A DNA stretch of 53,773 nucleotides, taken from the IMG/VR virus record IMGVR_UViG_3300020596_000028, positions 1 through 53,773 of that record. One strand, written 5' to 3'. Positions 15,278-24,526 of this stretch are shown here, one piece after another. The first letter of the stretch is position 1; every line of letters starts with the position of its first letter. A program made the translations under genes and the position numbers. The stretch is from a virus. The notes under the pieces were generated by a model that had not been told where the DNA came from, did not search any database, and was given only the letters and a program-made list of their open reading frames with translations.

Positions 15278-18200
15278 CTACACACTCGGAACGAAGTCTT
15301 TTGGATGCAGAATATAAGGCGGACGATTGTCGCTGAAGTGATGAGTTCCGGATCGTTGCTCCTCAATTTCATTTGAAGTTGTGGACGGATAACCGACAAC
15401 AGGAGGGCCGTAAGAAGCAAAGTATTTTCTCTGAGCCACTGAAGTTGAATCGTAATCCGCATACCTCAAGTAATGCCCGCTTTCGATCACGCCTGAAATG
15501 TTCCTCACGGTCGGACTTAAGACTGTCGTCAAAGCGTCTTCGAACTGAATCACTTGACCAGACACGCTTTCAATAGTCGCTTCTTCCAAAACTTCGTGAG
15601 TCGTAGCATCGACAATGGCGATCTTAAAGCCTACCTGCCAAGCCTTGCCACAAATCGGAGCTTCACGGACCTCAGCAGTCTCGCCGTTCACGTCTTCAAT
15701 TGTGGCCGTATCTGCGGTGGCTGAAGTAATGGCACCCACTGGGGCAATGTACCCAATCGTTCCAAGTGTCGTTAGAACGATCAAATCATTTTGGCCGCCT
15801 GCTACTAAACCCTCAGGAATGTAGTTTCCGAATGCTGTTGTTCCTAATGACCAGACTTTTAGCCCTAAAGTCATCGTATCTAAGTCATACCGAATCTGTC
15901 TCACAAAGCATGGAACGTTGTTAAAGCGTCGTCCACCTAACTTAGTTCCATCAATCGGACTGATCGGCGTATCAAAAGCGATCCTAAAAAAGTCCATCGG
16001 CTGAGTAAAAAGCATTCTCCAAGTCACTGTCATGTTCACAAACTCAGGTTCAGCAGCAGCCAGACGAACAAAAAGAGGCATTAATTTATCGACGTCTTGA
16101 CGGCGATACACGGAAGGCATGAGAAGTTTTTTATCAATCTGCCTACCTGAAAGTGTAATGCCTGAAGGAGAAAGATAAGTGTCCGACGTCTTTTGTTTTC
16201 CGCTTGCTGGAAACTGTTTGTAATCACAAGAAGCAGAATTGAAATACTGATTCCATTCTTTAGCTGGATTAAAAGTTGCGTCTTTTAAATCCCCTTCACG
16301 AATTAATCCGCCATCGTTTCTGAATTTTTCAAACGTGATTTGATAGGCAGCATACTTTCCAAACCGTAAATAATAAGCCGTATTATATTGCTGAAGAAGT
16401 TTTGAAACCGTGGAAGTGAGTTCAGCAAATTCACCAATGTAAATCCGAGCACGGTATTGAGACAACTGTTCACGAGAGGTTTGATTCCAAACTAAGTCAA
16501 AGTCTCCACTGGTTTTTCCGGCATATGATTGAAGCAAGTCGCGTGCAATAAATCCAGGGTTCGTATAAGCGTTTTCAATCTCGTTAAAGTTATAAAGTGT
16601 GACAGTATTTCGATTTAAAACAAAAACAGTTCCATCTTGAGCACTCGAAATACCAACTGGATAGTTGATGTCTTCGCCTACTTCTGAAAAAAGAATTGCA
16701 CTATCTGCGATCAATGCACCTGTGGTGCGATTGATGCGATAAAATTTTCCTGTATAACGATCTGCCACGAGCAAGTTTTGTTGATTCACGTCAGCTGATA
16801 AATCCGTGATCTCAACCGCACTAGCTTCAAATGCAGATCGATTCCAGCTTGTCACAAGGAGTGGATTAATAGCATTGAAAGGATTGATTTTATAAAACGT
16901 GCCTGTTGAATTATCCACAATGTAAAGCACGTTTCCTTCATCAATCGTTAGCCCTCGCCCATCGACTAAAGTGGAACTCAGTCCGATCACATTCAGCGTT
17001 GAAAACTTAAGTCCTAATGCTTCTTGCTCAAGCATGTACCTATAAACCGTGCTCGTTGGATGATCGTAAATCCAAATGCTTTCGTCTTGCTGCCAAGTAA
17101 TTCCCGTGATTTTCGTGATATTTGAATCAACGTCGTCGTAGCTAATTTCTTTAATCACGTTTCGTTTGAAGTCTAAACAGAAAATCTTTCTCGCTGAATC
17201 GTCGGCATACCAGAAGTTATTATCGAAATCTAAAGTAAGGCCGTAAGGTTCATTGTCCGTTATACCGTAATCCGGTATACGATTCTTTGACATGCGTCGA
17301 GTGTTTTTACCTTTGCACTTGATCGTGATCTTATCGCCTTGAATGAAACGGTAGTTCAACGTGGTGACTGCATACTCATCCCCTTCGTTAAAGATCGTTC
17401 CTTCAATGACACCTAGTTGAGCATTCGCGACGTTGTTAATTGTAGAGCTTTCAGACGTAGAAAGCTTAATCACGTTATCGCCAACGCTCACATGTTTTTC
17501 AATGTAGTTGACGTTTGCCTCTGCGGTAATAAAACTCTGTCCAGATCCAATGCCTGCTTTTCCTTTTTCTAGAATCGTTGAAGCTTCGAAAAGAACAGGC
17601 GTGAACACGGGAATATAAAACTCACCTTTATCTAAATCGACTGTAATGAGATCCACATCAATTCGGATCGGGCCTTCAGGCTTGTCTTCGCCTCGGTTGC
17701 CTCGGTGTAAATAAATTTCATCAATACTCTGAAGCCCATTGTCGCTCACTTTAAATGTGAACGAGGTTGGGTCTTCTTGATTGGCATTCGTGCAGTAGGC
17801 AGGGATCGCTCCATATTTAGGAACGTCTTCAGTCCAGTCTCCGTAGACAATCGGGATTGCTTTTCCTTCAGCTTCTTCTTGAACTTCTGGATTAGAAATC
17901 GTGCTGAAAACTTGTGAAGGAATCTGGCGATTGTCTTGGTCAAATTGATCGTAACACTTAATGGTGACATCGTTTTCAGTTGTCGTTACGCCTTGCTTCT
18001 GAGTGATGTAACCATTGAAAAGAGTGAAATAGTTTTCAAATTTAATTCCGAAACCAACTTTGATTTCAACCTTGGCACTGATCCACTGCTGATATTGTTT
18101 TCCGTGAGGCAAGTATTTGTTGAAAAAACCATCTCGATTATTGAGCGTTAAACTCATGTCGCCTACTTGGAACTGAGGATTCAGCCATTCGCCAAGTGTG

Positions 18201-18574
18201 ACGTTGATCTGAGGAGCTTTAGAAACTCGGGCTTCATAATATCGCGGAGACCCGTCTTCGTCTTGAACGTATAAGTTTTTATCAGATACTCGGATCGTGA
18301 CACCGTTTCTTAAGTGAAGGTCAGCGATCCAATTGAGTTCCATGAACGGATAAGCAGCGTTCAGAAGCTCTTGAGAGAGATTAGCGAGTTGATTTTTCCA
18401 AGGTTCGCGTGAAGTGGGAGGAGGAAAAAAAACTGGGACGAGCGTTCCTGCCGAGAGTCCAGAACCAGCTGGACCACCGCCAAGGAAATTTAAGTCCCCA
18501 CAGAAATTCAAATAGCCAACTTGGTTGCCTGTGTAAAACCACCGAGTTGAACCACCTCCTCCACAGTCACTCAT
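15278..18574 (-). CDS. Large tail tip/baseplate protein with beta-propeller-like insert (1098 aa)
   Basis: The first 400 residues are a strand-rich tail-hub-like region (VSKAPQINVTLGEWLNPQF, then LTLNNRDGFFNKY). Residues about 435-660 contain five repeats of the type GLT-D-x-x-N-x-x-Y/W-x-x-D, each ending near Y-x-x-N, resembling NHL or six-blade propeller repeats. A further strand-rich region follows. The start overlaps the stop of a small lipoprotein gene by one base. It probably forms the central tail tip; the propeller could contact the host or a carbohydrate. Confidence 0.7.
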   Translation of the reverse strand: MSDCGGGGSTRWFYTGNQVGYLNFCGDLNFLGGGPAGSGLSAGTLVPVFFPPPTSREPWKNQLANLSQELLNAAYPFMELNWIADLHLRNGVTIRVSDKNLYVQDEDGSPRYYEARVSKAPQINVTLGEWLNPQFQVGDMSLTLNNRDGFFNKYLPHGKQYQQWISAKVEIKVGFGIKFENYFTLFNGYITQKQGVTTTENDVTIKCYDQFDQDNRQIPSQVFSTISNPEVQEEAEGKAIPIVYGDWTEDVPKYGAIPAYCTNANQEDPTSFTFKVSDNGLQSIDEIYLHRGNRGEDKPEGPIRIDVDLITVDLDKGEFYIPVFTPVLFEASTILEKGKAGIGSGQSFITAEANVNYIEKHVSVGDNVIKLSTSESSTINNVANAQLGVIEGTIFNEGDEYAVTTLNYRFIQGDKITIKCKGKNTRRMSKNRIPDYGITDNEPYGLTLDFDNNFWYADDSARKIFCLDFKRNVIKEISYDDVDSNITKITGITWQQDESIWIYDHPTSTVYRYMLEQEALGLKFSTLNVIGLSSTLVDGRGLTIDEGNVLYIVDNSTGTFYKINPFNAINPLLVTSWNRSAFEASAVEITDLSADVNQQNLLVADRYTGKFYRINRTTGALIADSAILFSEVGEDINYPVGISSAQDGTVFVLNRNTVTLYNFNEIENAYTNPGFIARDLLQSYAGKTSGDFDLVWNQTSREQLSQYRARIYIGEFAELTSTVSKLLQQYNTAYYLRFGKYAAYQITFEKFRNDGGLIREGDLKDATFNPAKEWNQYFNSASCDYKQFPASGKQKTSDTYLSPSGITLSGRQIDKKLLMPSVYRRQDVDKLMPLFVRLAAAEPEFVNMTVTWRMLFTQPMDFFRIAFDTPISPIDGTKLGGRRFNNVPCFVRQIRYDLDTMTLGLKVWSLGTTAFGNYIPEGLVAGGQNDLIVLTTLGTIGYIAPVGAITSATADTATIEDVNGETAEVREAPICGKAWQVGFKIAIVDATTHEVLEEATIESVSGQVIQFEDALTTVLSPTVRNISGVIESGHYLRYADYDSTSVAQRKYFASYGPPVVGYPSTTSNEIEEQRSGTHHFSDNRPPYILHPKDFVPSV

Positions 18575-18705
18575 TATACATCCTTACATCGAAAGTAGGG
18601 ACCATTTTCCTGTTCACAGTCTTCTTTTAAGTTATGAATATGAGTGCCAGCACAGCCTGACAGAAGCACTCCAAGGATTAAAAATAAGGTCATTACTAGT
18701 TTCAT
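18574..18705 (-). CDS. Small lipoprotein (43 aa)
   Basis: The reading frame starts at an ATG at 18705 after a strong AAGGGAGA ribosome site. It encodes a signal peptide MKLVMTLFLILGVLLSGC with a clear lipobox LSGC. A 26-residue mature part follows, with two more cysteines (EDC and RCKD). Its stop overlaps the next start codon. Size and lipobox resemble Rz1-type spanin outer-membrane subunits, but the proline-rich body of Rz1 is absent, so a surface or exclusion role is equally possible. Confidence 0.7.
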   Translation of the reverse strand: MKLVMTLFLILGVLLSGCAGTHIHNLKEDCEQENGPYFRCKDV

Positions 18706-18719
18706 TGTATCTCCCTTTC

Positions 18720-18727
18720 TATTTATA
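18720..18727 (-). promoter_or_regulatory. TATAAATA late-promoter-like element
   Basis: TATAAATA is read on the minus strand, overlapping the stop codon of the upstream gene and 14 bases before the small lipoprotein start. It equals the core of T4 late promoters. A transcription start six bases downstream would leave a short leader carrying the ribosome site. Confidence 0.35.
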
Positions 18728-19442
18728 CCCAATATTTCACGAGCGGATGATTTGGTCCAACTTCATTAGCCAAAACGACTTTCATCCCTCCTGGAAACTG
18801 TCTCAGCATCTGAGCAGTCCACAACTCACGAACAGCTAAAATGAGCTCACTCTTGTCCTTAGCAGCCTCAAGCATAATGAACTGGGTCAGAACTTGGAGC
18901 GGATCTTGCTTTAGTACGAGCATCAAATAAAAAGCTTGGCAGATTTCCCGGAAAAGATGTGGCTCAATGACAATTCCTTTGACGTTTGAACACCATTGCA
19001 TATGACAAACTACATGAGGCCATTTCCCAAACCATGACTTAAATGTTTTTTTATCTAACAATTTGAATTCGTCAGCCTTGACGTTTTTGAAAAACCATTT
19101 AAAAAATAAAAACCTTCTCACGTTTCCAGCATTCAAAATCATCCAAGACATTTTTGAATTCATTAATTGAGCAGCGTGAAATACTGCAATGTAGGTTTCT
19201 TTACTAGTATGACATAGATTTGAACCTGGTTTAGTGTTCAAAATTCCAGTTTTTTCAAAGCAACGAGAAACGATCTTTTCAAATTCTTCGAGGTCAGAAA
19301 CTTTAACTTCACCTCGTCTTACTAAAAGAATCACATACAAACTATAATAAAATAATCTGCGTTCAGTTGAGTGATAACGTTGAACTGGAAATACGAGCCC
19401 TTGTGCGTCTCTGAATTTCTCAATGTCATCTTTAAGTCTCAT
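18723..19442 (-). CDS. Hypothetical phage protein, paralogue of 50610-51407 (239 aa)
   Basis: The protein is helical and aromatic-rich. It aligns in layout with the protein at 50610-51407: F-x-D-x-x-GL near the start, then LLVRRGEVKVSDLEEFEKIV, a C-x-E-x-x-G-x-x-N motif, a W-x-G-x-x-P central motif, and a C-terminal FPGGMK followed by HPLVKYWV. The set occurs in uncharacterised phage proteins linked to tail genes. It sits between two large tail genes. No catalytic motif is visible. Confidence 0.7.
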   Translation of the reverse strand: MRLKDDIEKFRDAQGLVFPVQRYHSTERRLFYYSLYVILLVRRGEVKVSDLEEFEKIVSRCFEKTGILNTKPGSNLCHTSKETYIAVFHAAQLMNSKMSWMILNAGNVRRFLFFKWFFKNVKADEFKLLDKKTFKSWFGKWPHVVCHMQWCSNVKGIVIEPHLFREICQAFYLMLVLKQDPLQVLTQFIMLEAAKDKSELILAVRELWTAQMLRQFPGGMKVVLANEVGPNHPLVKYWV

Positions 19443-19472
19443 TTTTCTCCCGATACAAAAGTGAGCAAGTCA

Positions 19473-19501
19473 GGGGAATGAATTCAAATCATTCACTCCC
19501 C
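19473..19501 (-). terminator. Hairpin after the large fibre gene, possible weak terminator
   Basis: GGGGAATGAAT (19473-19483) pairs with ATTCACTCCCC (19491-19501) with one G-T wobble and a 7-base loop, just after the stop codon of the 1238-residue gene. No T-tract follows on the minus strand, so termination may be inefficient or the hairpin may protect the transcript end. Confidence 0.45.
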
Positions 19502-19509
19502 CGATCAAA

Positions 19510-22500
19510 CTAAATAGTTGATTTTGGAAAGACCGTATTCATCCCTTTCACATAAGATGGATCAAACGAGCTAGCGCGATCAAGCGTCAGCTTCAAACTC
19601 ATGTTGCTTCCATGAACGCCTGCAATCGTATGGTCCCACATGAATAAAAGATCATTGGAATCTACCACTGAAGTTGCCGTCTTGTTGCTTGAGGTTCCAA
19701 TTTGATCGAAGTTCGTTTGACTGGAAGGAGCCAGAATCGAGTTCTGACCCACTCTGTGCTCAGCCTTAATGCCGTTTCCAAAGTTAAACAAACTAATCAA
19801 CGGAGCTTGAGGGGCATAGTTTGCATTCACAAAAGTGGAAGCATCCCGAGCGATTCTGACGTAACCCAATTTTCCAATCCACTGAGTATCAATAGCTCGA
19901 GAATTACCATACGATCCTAATCCAACTCCAAGTGCAGGTCCGTTAGATGAAACAGCAATCGTATAACCTGCCGTCGTTTGAGAACTATAGGCACACTCGA
20001 CTCCATCCACGTAAAGACGAATCGTCGTTCCATCTCCAGTGACTTTCACTTTATACTTAGTCGCTAAAGAGAGAGTTAAGTTACTCGCTAAAGTGACCGT
20101 CGTCCCGTGAGCCCACCTGAGTTTTCCAGTGCCATCGGTTCCAAAGGTCCATCCGCTCGTTGTATCTGAACTGTGCTTATAACCCACAAAAATCGGCTGA
20201 GTGCTAAGAGTTGCAATCTTCACTTCACACTCAATCGCAAACTTTCTATTGACGCCAGACAAGCTCACAGGTTCGCCTGAGAGAAGAATTCCACCGTTGA
20301 TGAATTCAGTCGTACTGCTACCTGCAAAGTTCAGGGCTTTTCCTTCTTGGAAATCGACATCACTGACGAAGTTCGATGAACTGATTCCGCCTTGATAAGT
20401 GGAAGGCAACACCCAACCAGAACGATCTTCCGCTTTCGCAGCTGCGGTCACAGCTCCGGTAACCGTATCGAGTCTTGCACAATCGTCTGTCCCTAGGCCA
20501 ACATTGAACACTAGGTTGTCATCAAACACGTCGTAACCTTTTTGTTCAATGGCTCCGATCGTTGACATGGCTCCTGCATTGAATGTGAGAAGCCGAGTGT
20601 AGATGTGTCCAGTGGTTGGGAATGCATTCGCAGCAGTAGCAGCGCCAGGATTTTTTATTTTTCTCCAAGCTACTTGGGCTGTTCCTGTATCACCAAGAGC
20701 GACTGTACATTCAAAGTTATGACGATCTCTGCTTTCGAAATTTGCACTTGCTGGAGTTGCATTACCGCAATCATAAACATAGTCACCGTCAATTGCGAAA
20801 CAGTAATCAAGCGTAGCGTGACCGACCCACAGAGTAGAAATGCTGTCATAACGAACACGCTCTCCTGAACCATAAGAGTTACTGTTGCTACAAATTGCCT
20901 GTAGTAAGTTGACTCCATCGATTGGAAACGTAGGCTTCATCACGACAGCGTAGACCGTGCCGTTTGTGAGAGCAGTGGATGGAAAATTCCACATCAACCA
21001 TTGACCATTTGCACTCGTAGTGATCTTAGATGGATCGTACTGGTTGATTGCGGTAGCCAACACGGTCCCATTTGGAAGACCCCCTGTCGTCGCTTGAAGC
21101 TCCGCGGTGATTGTGTATCCAGCAGGAATAGCGCCTTGCTGATAAACTCGAAACATCGCTGTTCTAATTCGAGTCAAACCAGCCGTTGCAGTAAACGTTT
21201 GACCGTGCCAAGAATCACTCGTATGTGATCGGATCGCGTTCGTATTATTGTTGGTGTACTGAGTGATCTGAGGCCCTACAAAGTTTGAGGCATCTAAGAT
21301 TTCAAACAATGTTGCTCTTTCACATCCGTCTGGATGCTGAATTTCAGTGATCATTAAAGCATGAAGTTCATTATTTGGATCAATAACAATACGATTCCTG
21401 ATTTGCTTGTAGTAGTTTTCATGATTCGTTGAAGTAGAAGTGTAGTTACCTTGATAATTAGATGGAGTTAAACCGCTTCCACCTATAGAGCTGATCAGAG
21501 TCTTGATAGAACCGAAGGTGGTCGCTGAAATTAAGTCTTGATGGAACTCTAAAGCATCAGTGGTGAGATTTCTTTCAAAGTGATACTTGCGAGTTGATCC
21601 AGCTTTAAGACCTAGCGTCCTGAAGTTATTGGTCGAGAGAGTAGCTCCATCGGTAGAAGCAGGGCTAGTCGTTCCTTGGTTATAAACGTGGTATGAGTTC
21701 GCTGATCCAGTGTTGATCATCAAGTGCGTTTTATGTGTAGTGCTTGATCCAGTAACTTGAAGATCGTAAGGTTGTTGGTAAGTAGTTCCAGATATGGAAG
21801 ATGATAGGGCACTATGAGTAGCTCCACCGGCAGTATACCAACGGATATACATCTCATTTCCAGTTGATTTACCGCTAACTGCTACAAAACTAAGATCGGT
21901 TAAATCACCATGGACTTGGCCAAACCATGAATTACCTGGGGAAGTATTCTGAAAGATGAATGCAGCACTGGCACCTTCGGAATTTGCAGCATCAACTCCG
22001 GTGGCCACAGAAGCGCTCAACGTAGGACTTCCTACCGAAAGATCGCTGTATTTACCTTTAACTTTGTATCCACCGGCTCCTGTGAGTGGACTCCAAATGG
22101 AAAAACATTTCCCGTTGTCCGCAACGATGGAGGAGGCTGGATTATTAAAGTACTGAGGCAAGAAAAGATTGAGCTCGTCATCTCCGCCAAGCCCCATTAA
22201 CTCTTGAACGCCAAAATCAGTCCAATTTGATCCTCTGTTTTTCGTGTACAACCAACGAAACCCTACATCGCTACTGATCTTAGTCGCTACAAGGAGGAGT
22301 CCATAAGTTCCGTTCGGGGAGAAAAAAATGTTTGATTTAAAGATCGTTCCCGCAACAGATCCAGATACTTGAAATCCACTGACTCCCAAAGATCCCAATA
22401 AGCTGATCGTTTCAAGTCCCTGAGCATCTGTGATTTTAACTTGCTCATAGGATCCTGAAGTTTTTGATTTCACTTCACACTTATGGTTAAAAGGCATCAC

Positions 22501-23226
22501 TCGCAAGTTCGTAAAATAAGAGCTCGATGAAAGATCCATATCGAGATCTAAAGAATTTGGATTCAATAAAACTAGAGTAGTCTCATCCGCTACTGAATCG
22601 TAACTCACTGAATCGATTTCGAGTTGAGCGACATTATTATCTACGTTCACTAGAAATAAATGAACATCACTTCCGTCGCTCGTGGTTTTTGTAGCGATGA
22701 TGACGTTCTTTCCTACACTAAAATAGCCTGTCACATCTCCGTTAAAGATAATCGTATTTGAAGAGATGGCAGTATTCTTAGGCGCTAAAGCTTGAAGCGC
22801 CATGATCATAATGCCTTTTGATCCGCTGAGTCTCACTGAAACAGTTTTCAATCTCTCGTAAGATCCATTAAGGCTGGATCCAGAAAACTTAAGAGCACTT
22901 AGATCTTGAATGAGGTTGGTTTTCGTTCCCTTTTCAGTGTCGTCAAAGTCATCGATCAGCTGATTAATAATAGGGGAATTCAATAGATCCAGTTCATCTA
23001 ATCTGAGTTCGTCATACAATTGATTGGTGTCGGTTCCACTTCTTGAGCTACTTCCGCCACCGCTGCCTGTGTTCGTATCCAAATCAGACCATGCATTTGC
23101 CTCGTATTTTCTGAATTTATTTAACGGACCATCGTAGTAGATGGCTCCGTTAACAGGATCTGAAGGAGGTCCTGCTTGAGAGGTGAACACAATACCGCGA
23201 TCAATTTTATAAAACTTCTTACTCAT
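19510..23226 (-). CDS. Tail fibre / receptor-binding protein with LamG-like domain (1238 aa)
   Basis: The N terminus has a short anchor, PVNGAIYYDGPLNKFRKYEA, matched in the next upstream gene. A Gly/Ser linker and a long strand-rich shaft follow. A jelly-roll-like segment with WHGQTFTATAGLTRI and ITAELQATTGGLPNGTVLA spans about residues 670-765. A laminin-G/concanavalin-like domain spans about 995-1125 (FAIECEVKIATLSTQPIFVG, LYVDGVECAY, GKLGYVRIARD). Such domains bind glycans, so it is the best receptor-binding candidate. Hairpins flank the gene. Confidence 0.75.
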   Translation of the reverse strand: MSKKFYKIDRGIVFTSQAGPPSDPVNGAIYYDGPLNKFRKYEANAWSDLDTNTGSGGGSSSRSGTDTNQLYDELRLDELDLLNSPIINQLIDDFDDTEKGTKTNLIQDLSALKFSGSSLNGSYERLKTVSVRLSGSKGIMIMALQALAPKNTAISSNTIIFNGDVTGYFSVGKNVIIATKTTSDGSDVHLFLVNVDNNVAQLEIDSVSYDSVADETTLVLLNPNSLDLDMDLSSSSYFTNLRVMPFNHKCEVKSKTSGSYEQVKITDAQGLETISLLGSLGVSGFQVSGSVAGTIFKSNIFFSPNGTYGLLLVATKISSDVGFRWLYTKNRGSNWTDFGVQELMGLGGDDELNLFLPQYFNNPASSIVADNGKCFSIWSPLTGAGGYKVKGKYSDLSVGSPTLSASVATGVDAANSEGASAAFIFQNTSPGNSWFGQVHGDLTDLSFVAVSGKSTGNEMYIRWYTAGGATHSALSSSISGTTYQQPYDLQVTGSSTTHKTHLMINTGSANSYHVYNQGTTSPASTDGATLSTNNFRTLGLKAGSTRKYHFERNLTTDALEFHQDLISATTFGSIKTLISSIGGSGLTPSNYQGNYTSTSTNHENYYKQIRNRIVIDPNNELHALMITEIQHPDGCERATLFEILDASNFVGPQITQYTNNNTNAIRSHTSDSWHGQTFTATAGLTRIRTAMFRVYQQGAIPAGYTITAELQATTGGLPNGTVLATAINQYDPSKITTSANGQWLMWNFPSTALTNGTVYAVVMKPTFPIDGVNLLQAICSNSNSYGSGERVRYDSISTLWVGHATLDYCFAIDGDYVYDCGNATPASANFESRDRHNFECTVALGDTGTAQVAWRKIKNPGAATAANAFPTTGHIYTRLLTFNAGAMSTIGAIEQKGYDVFDDNLVFNVGLGTDDCARLDTVTGAVTAAAKAEDRSGWVLPSTYQGGISSSNFVSDVDFQEGKALNFAGSSTTEFINGGILLSGEPVSLSGVNRKFAIECEVKIATLSTQPIFVGYKHSSDTTSGWTFGTDGTGKLRWAHGTTVTLASNLTLSLATKYKVKVTGDGTTIRLYVDGVECAYSSQTTAGYTIAVSSNGPALGVGLGSYGNSRAIDTQWIGKLGYVRIARDASTFVNANYAPQAPLISLFNFGNGIKAEHRVGQNSILAPSSQTNFDQIGTSSNKTATSVVDSNDLLFMWDHTIAGVHGSNMSLKLTLDRASSFDPSYVKGMNTVFPKSTI

Positions 23227-23277
23227 TTTAGATCACTTTCCCTAAAATTAGTTTTTTCAAACTTCAATTTTAAATTA

Positions 23278-23308
23278 GGGTGGAGTGAATTTCGAGTTCA
23301 CCACACCC
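23278..23308 (-). terminator. Hairpin between two fibre genes
   Basis: GGGTG and GTGAA in the left arm pair with TTCAC and CACCC in the right arm, interrupted by a two-base mismatch, with a TTTCGAG loop. It lies just after the stop of the 389-residue fibre gene. An AT-rich stretch rather than a clean T-run follows on the minus strand. Confidence 0.45.
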
Positions 23309-23321
23309 AGTTCATACTACC

Positions 23322-24491
23322 TTAAGCAATGGCTTTGAATCGTTTCACGTCTGCACGCATGGTCTTTGCGCCAGCTCCCGTGGTGTATTTCACTTCCACG
23401 TTCGCTCCGTTGATCGCAGCATCCCAAGACACGCCAACGTCGCCAGTCTCACCGTGACGATCGTTGATCGAGATATCGGTTCCATTGGTTCCGATTTCTA
23501 ACGTTCCTTTTCGGACTCGACCTGTCGTTGCGTCTTTAATCAAGTAACCAATCTCAACGCCTTCGAATGAAGCGTGAGCAAAGGTGAAGCCTGCTAGCAC
23601 GGTGTCTGTCTGACTGGCTAGCAAGGAGAGCGAGTGCATGTACTCTTGCTCAAGAAAGTCCGTTGGAGAAGCGACAGCTCCACGTTTAAAAGTTCCAAGA
23701 ACAGCTTGGCCGTTTAAATCGAGGTTGCCACCTAGCTGAGGTGTCGTGTCTTCAACGACGTTCGCAAGCTTAAGTGCAATAGCATCGAACACAGCATTCT
23801 GAGAAGGTGCTACGTCTGTGACTCCGTTTGTGATGGAATCAGCCACCGTGGCAGCTTTAGCAGCAGCAGCGGTGAAGTACAGATTCGTACCTTCAGCAAT
23901 GTTTGTGGTCGTAAGAGAAACGGTTCCAGTCTGACCGTTGACTGAAATGACCGCACCTGCGGCCGTGAGTTCAAGCCATGCAGATCCGTCGTAGATAAAT
24001 GTTTTCCCAGTACCGGTAACAATCGCAACGTCGCCTTCTTGAACTGTGAGAGCATCGCGAGCCGTGTTATCTGCTACGACGTTCACATCCACTAATGAGA
24101 TCGGAGGAATCTGAGCCGATGGAATTTTTGAGTCTGCACCTAAAGTTGCTACACCGTTTGCGGCACCTTTTTCAGTGGACTGAATCGCAGAAGCAACGAG
24201 ACCTAAGTCCACGTTAGTGTCAGGCATCGTTACCGTGCGGGTGGTACCCGTAGCGATTGAAGCTGCACTGAACGCGATCTTTTTAGTTTGGTCAGTCGCA
24301 TCTAAGATGCGGAAAATCGTTGCGAGAACTTCACTTGAAGCAACTTCAGAAACCGCGCCGGCTTCGTACTTCTTAAATTTTCCATCCGTAGAATTGTACC
24401 AGATCAAACCATTAGAAGGAGATGCTGGATCAGCAGCAACACTTCCGATTTTAATTGGACCACCAAAGTTCTGAATCTTATTATTTGCCAT
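23322..24491 (-). CDS. Tail fibre protein (389 aa)
   Basis: The N-terminal anchor SPSNGLIWYNSTDGKFKKYE parallels that of the 1238-residue fibre. A collagen-like/phage fibre core follows, with VISVNGQTGTVSLTTTNIAE and LYFTAAAAK, a motif common in tail fibre shafts. The C-terminal third is strand-rich and ends in a small domain (INGANVEVKYTTGAGAKTMR) that resembles the C-terminal strands of the 1019-residue protein upstream. It is likely a trimeric fibre component. Confidence 0.75.
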   Translation of the reverse strand: MANNKIQNFGGPIKIGSVAADPASPSNGLIWYNSTDGKFKKYEAGAVSEVASSEVLATIFRILDATDQTKKIAFSAASIATGTTRTVTMPDTNVDLGLVASAIQSTEKGAANGVATLGADSKIPSAQIPPISLVDVNVVADNTARDALTVQEGDVAIVTGTGKTFIYDGSAWLELTAAGAVISVNGQTGTVSLTTTNIAEGTNLYFTAAAAKAATVADSITNGVTDVAPSQNAVFDAIALKLANVVEDTTPQLGGNLDLNGQAVLGTFKRGAVASPTDFLEQEYMHSLSLLASQTDTVLAGFTFAHASFEGVEIGYLIKDATTGRVRKGTLEIGTNGTDISINDRHGETGDVGVSWDAAINGANVEVKYTTGAGAKTMRADVKRFKAIA

Positions 24492-24526
24492 GACTTTCTC
24501 CTATAAAAGTATATACACCGAATTAT

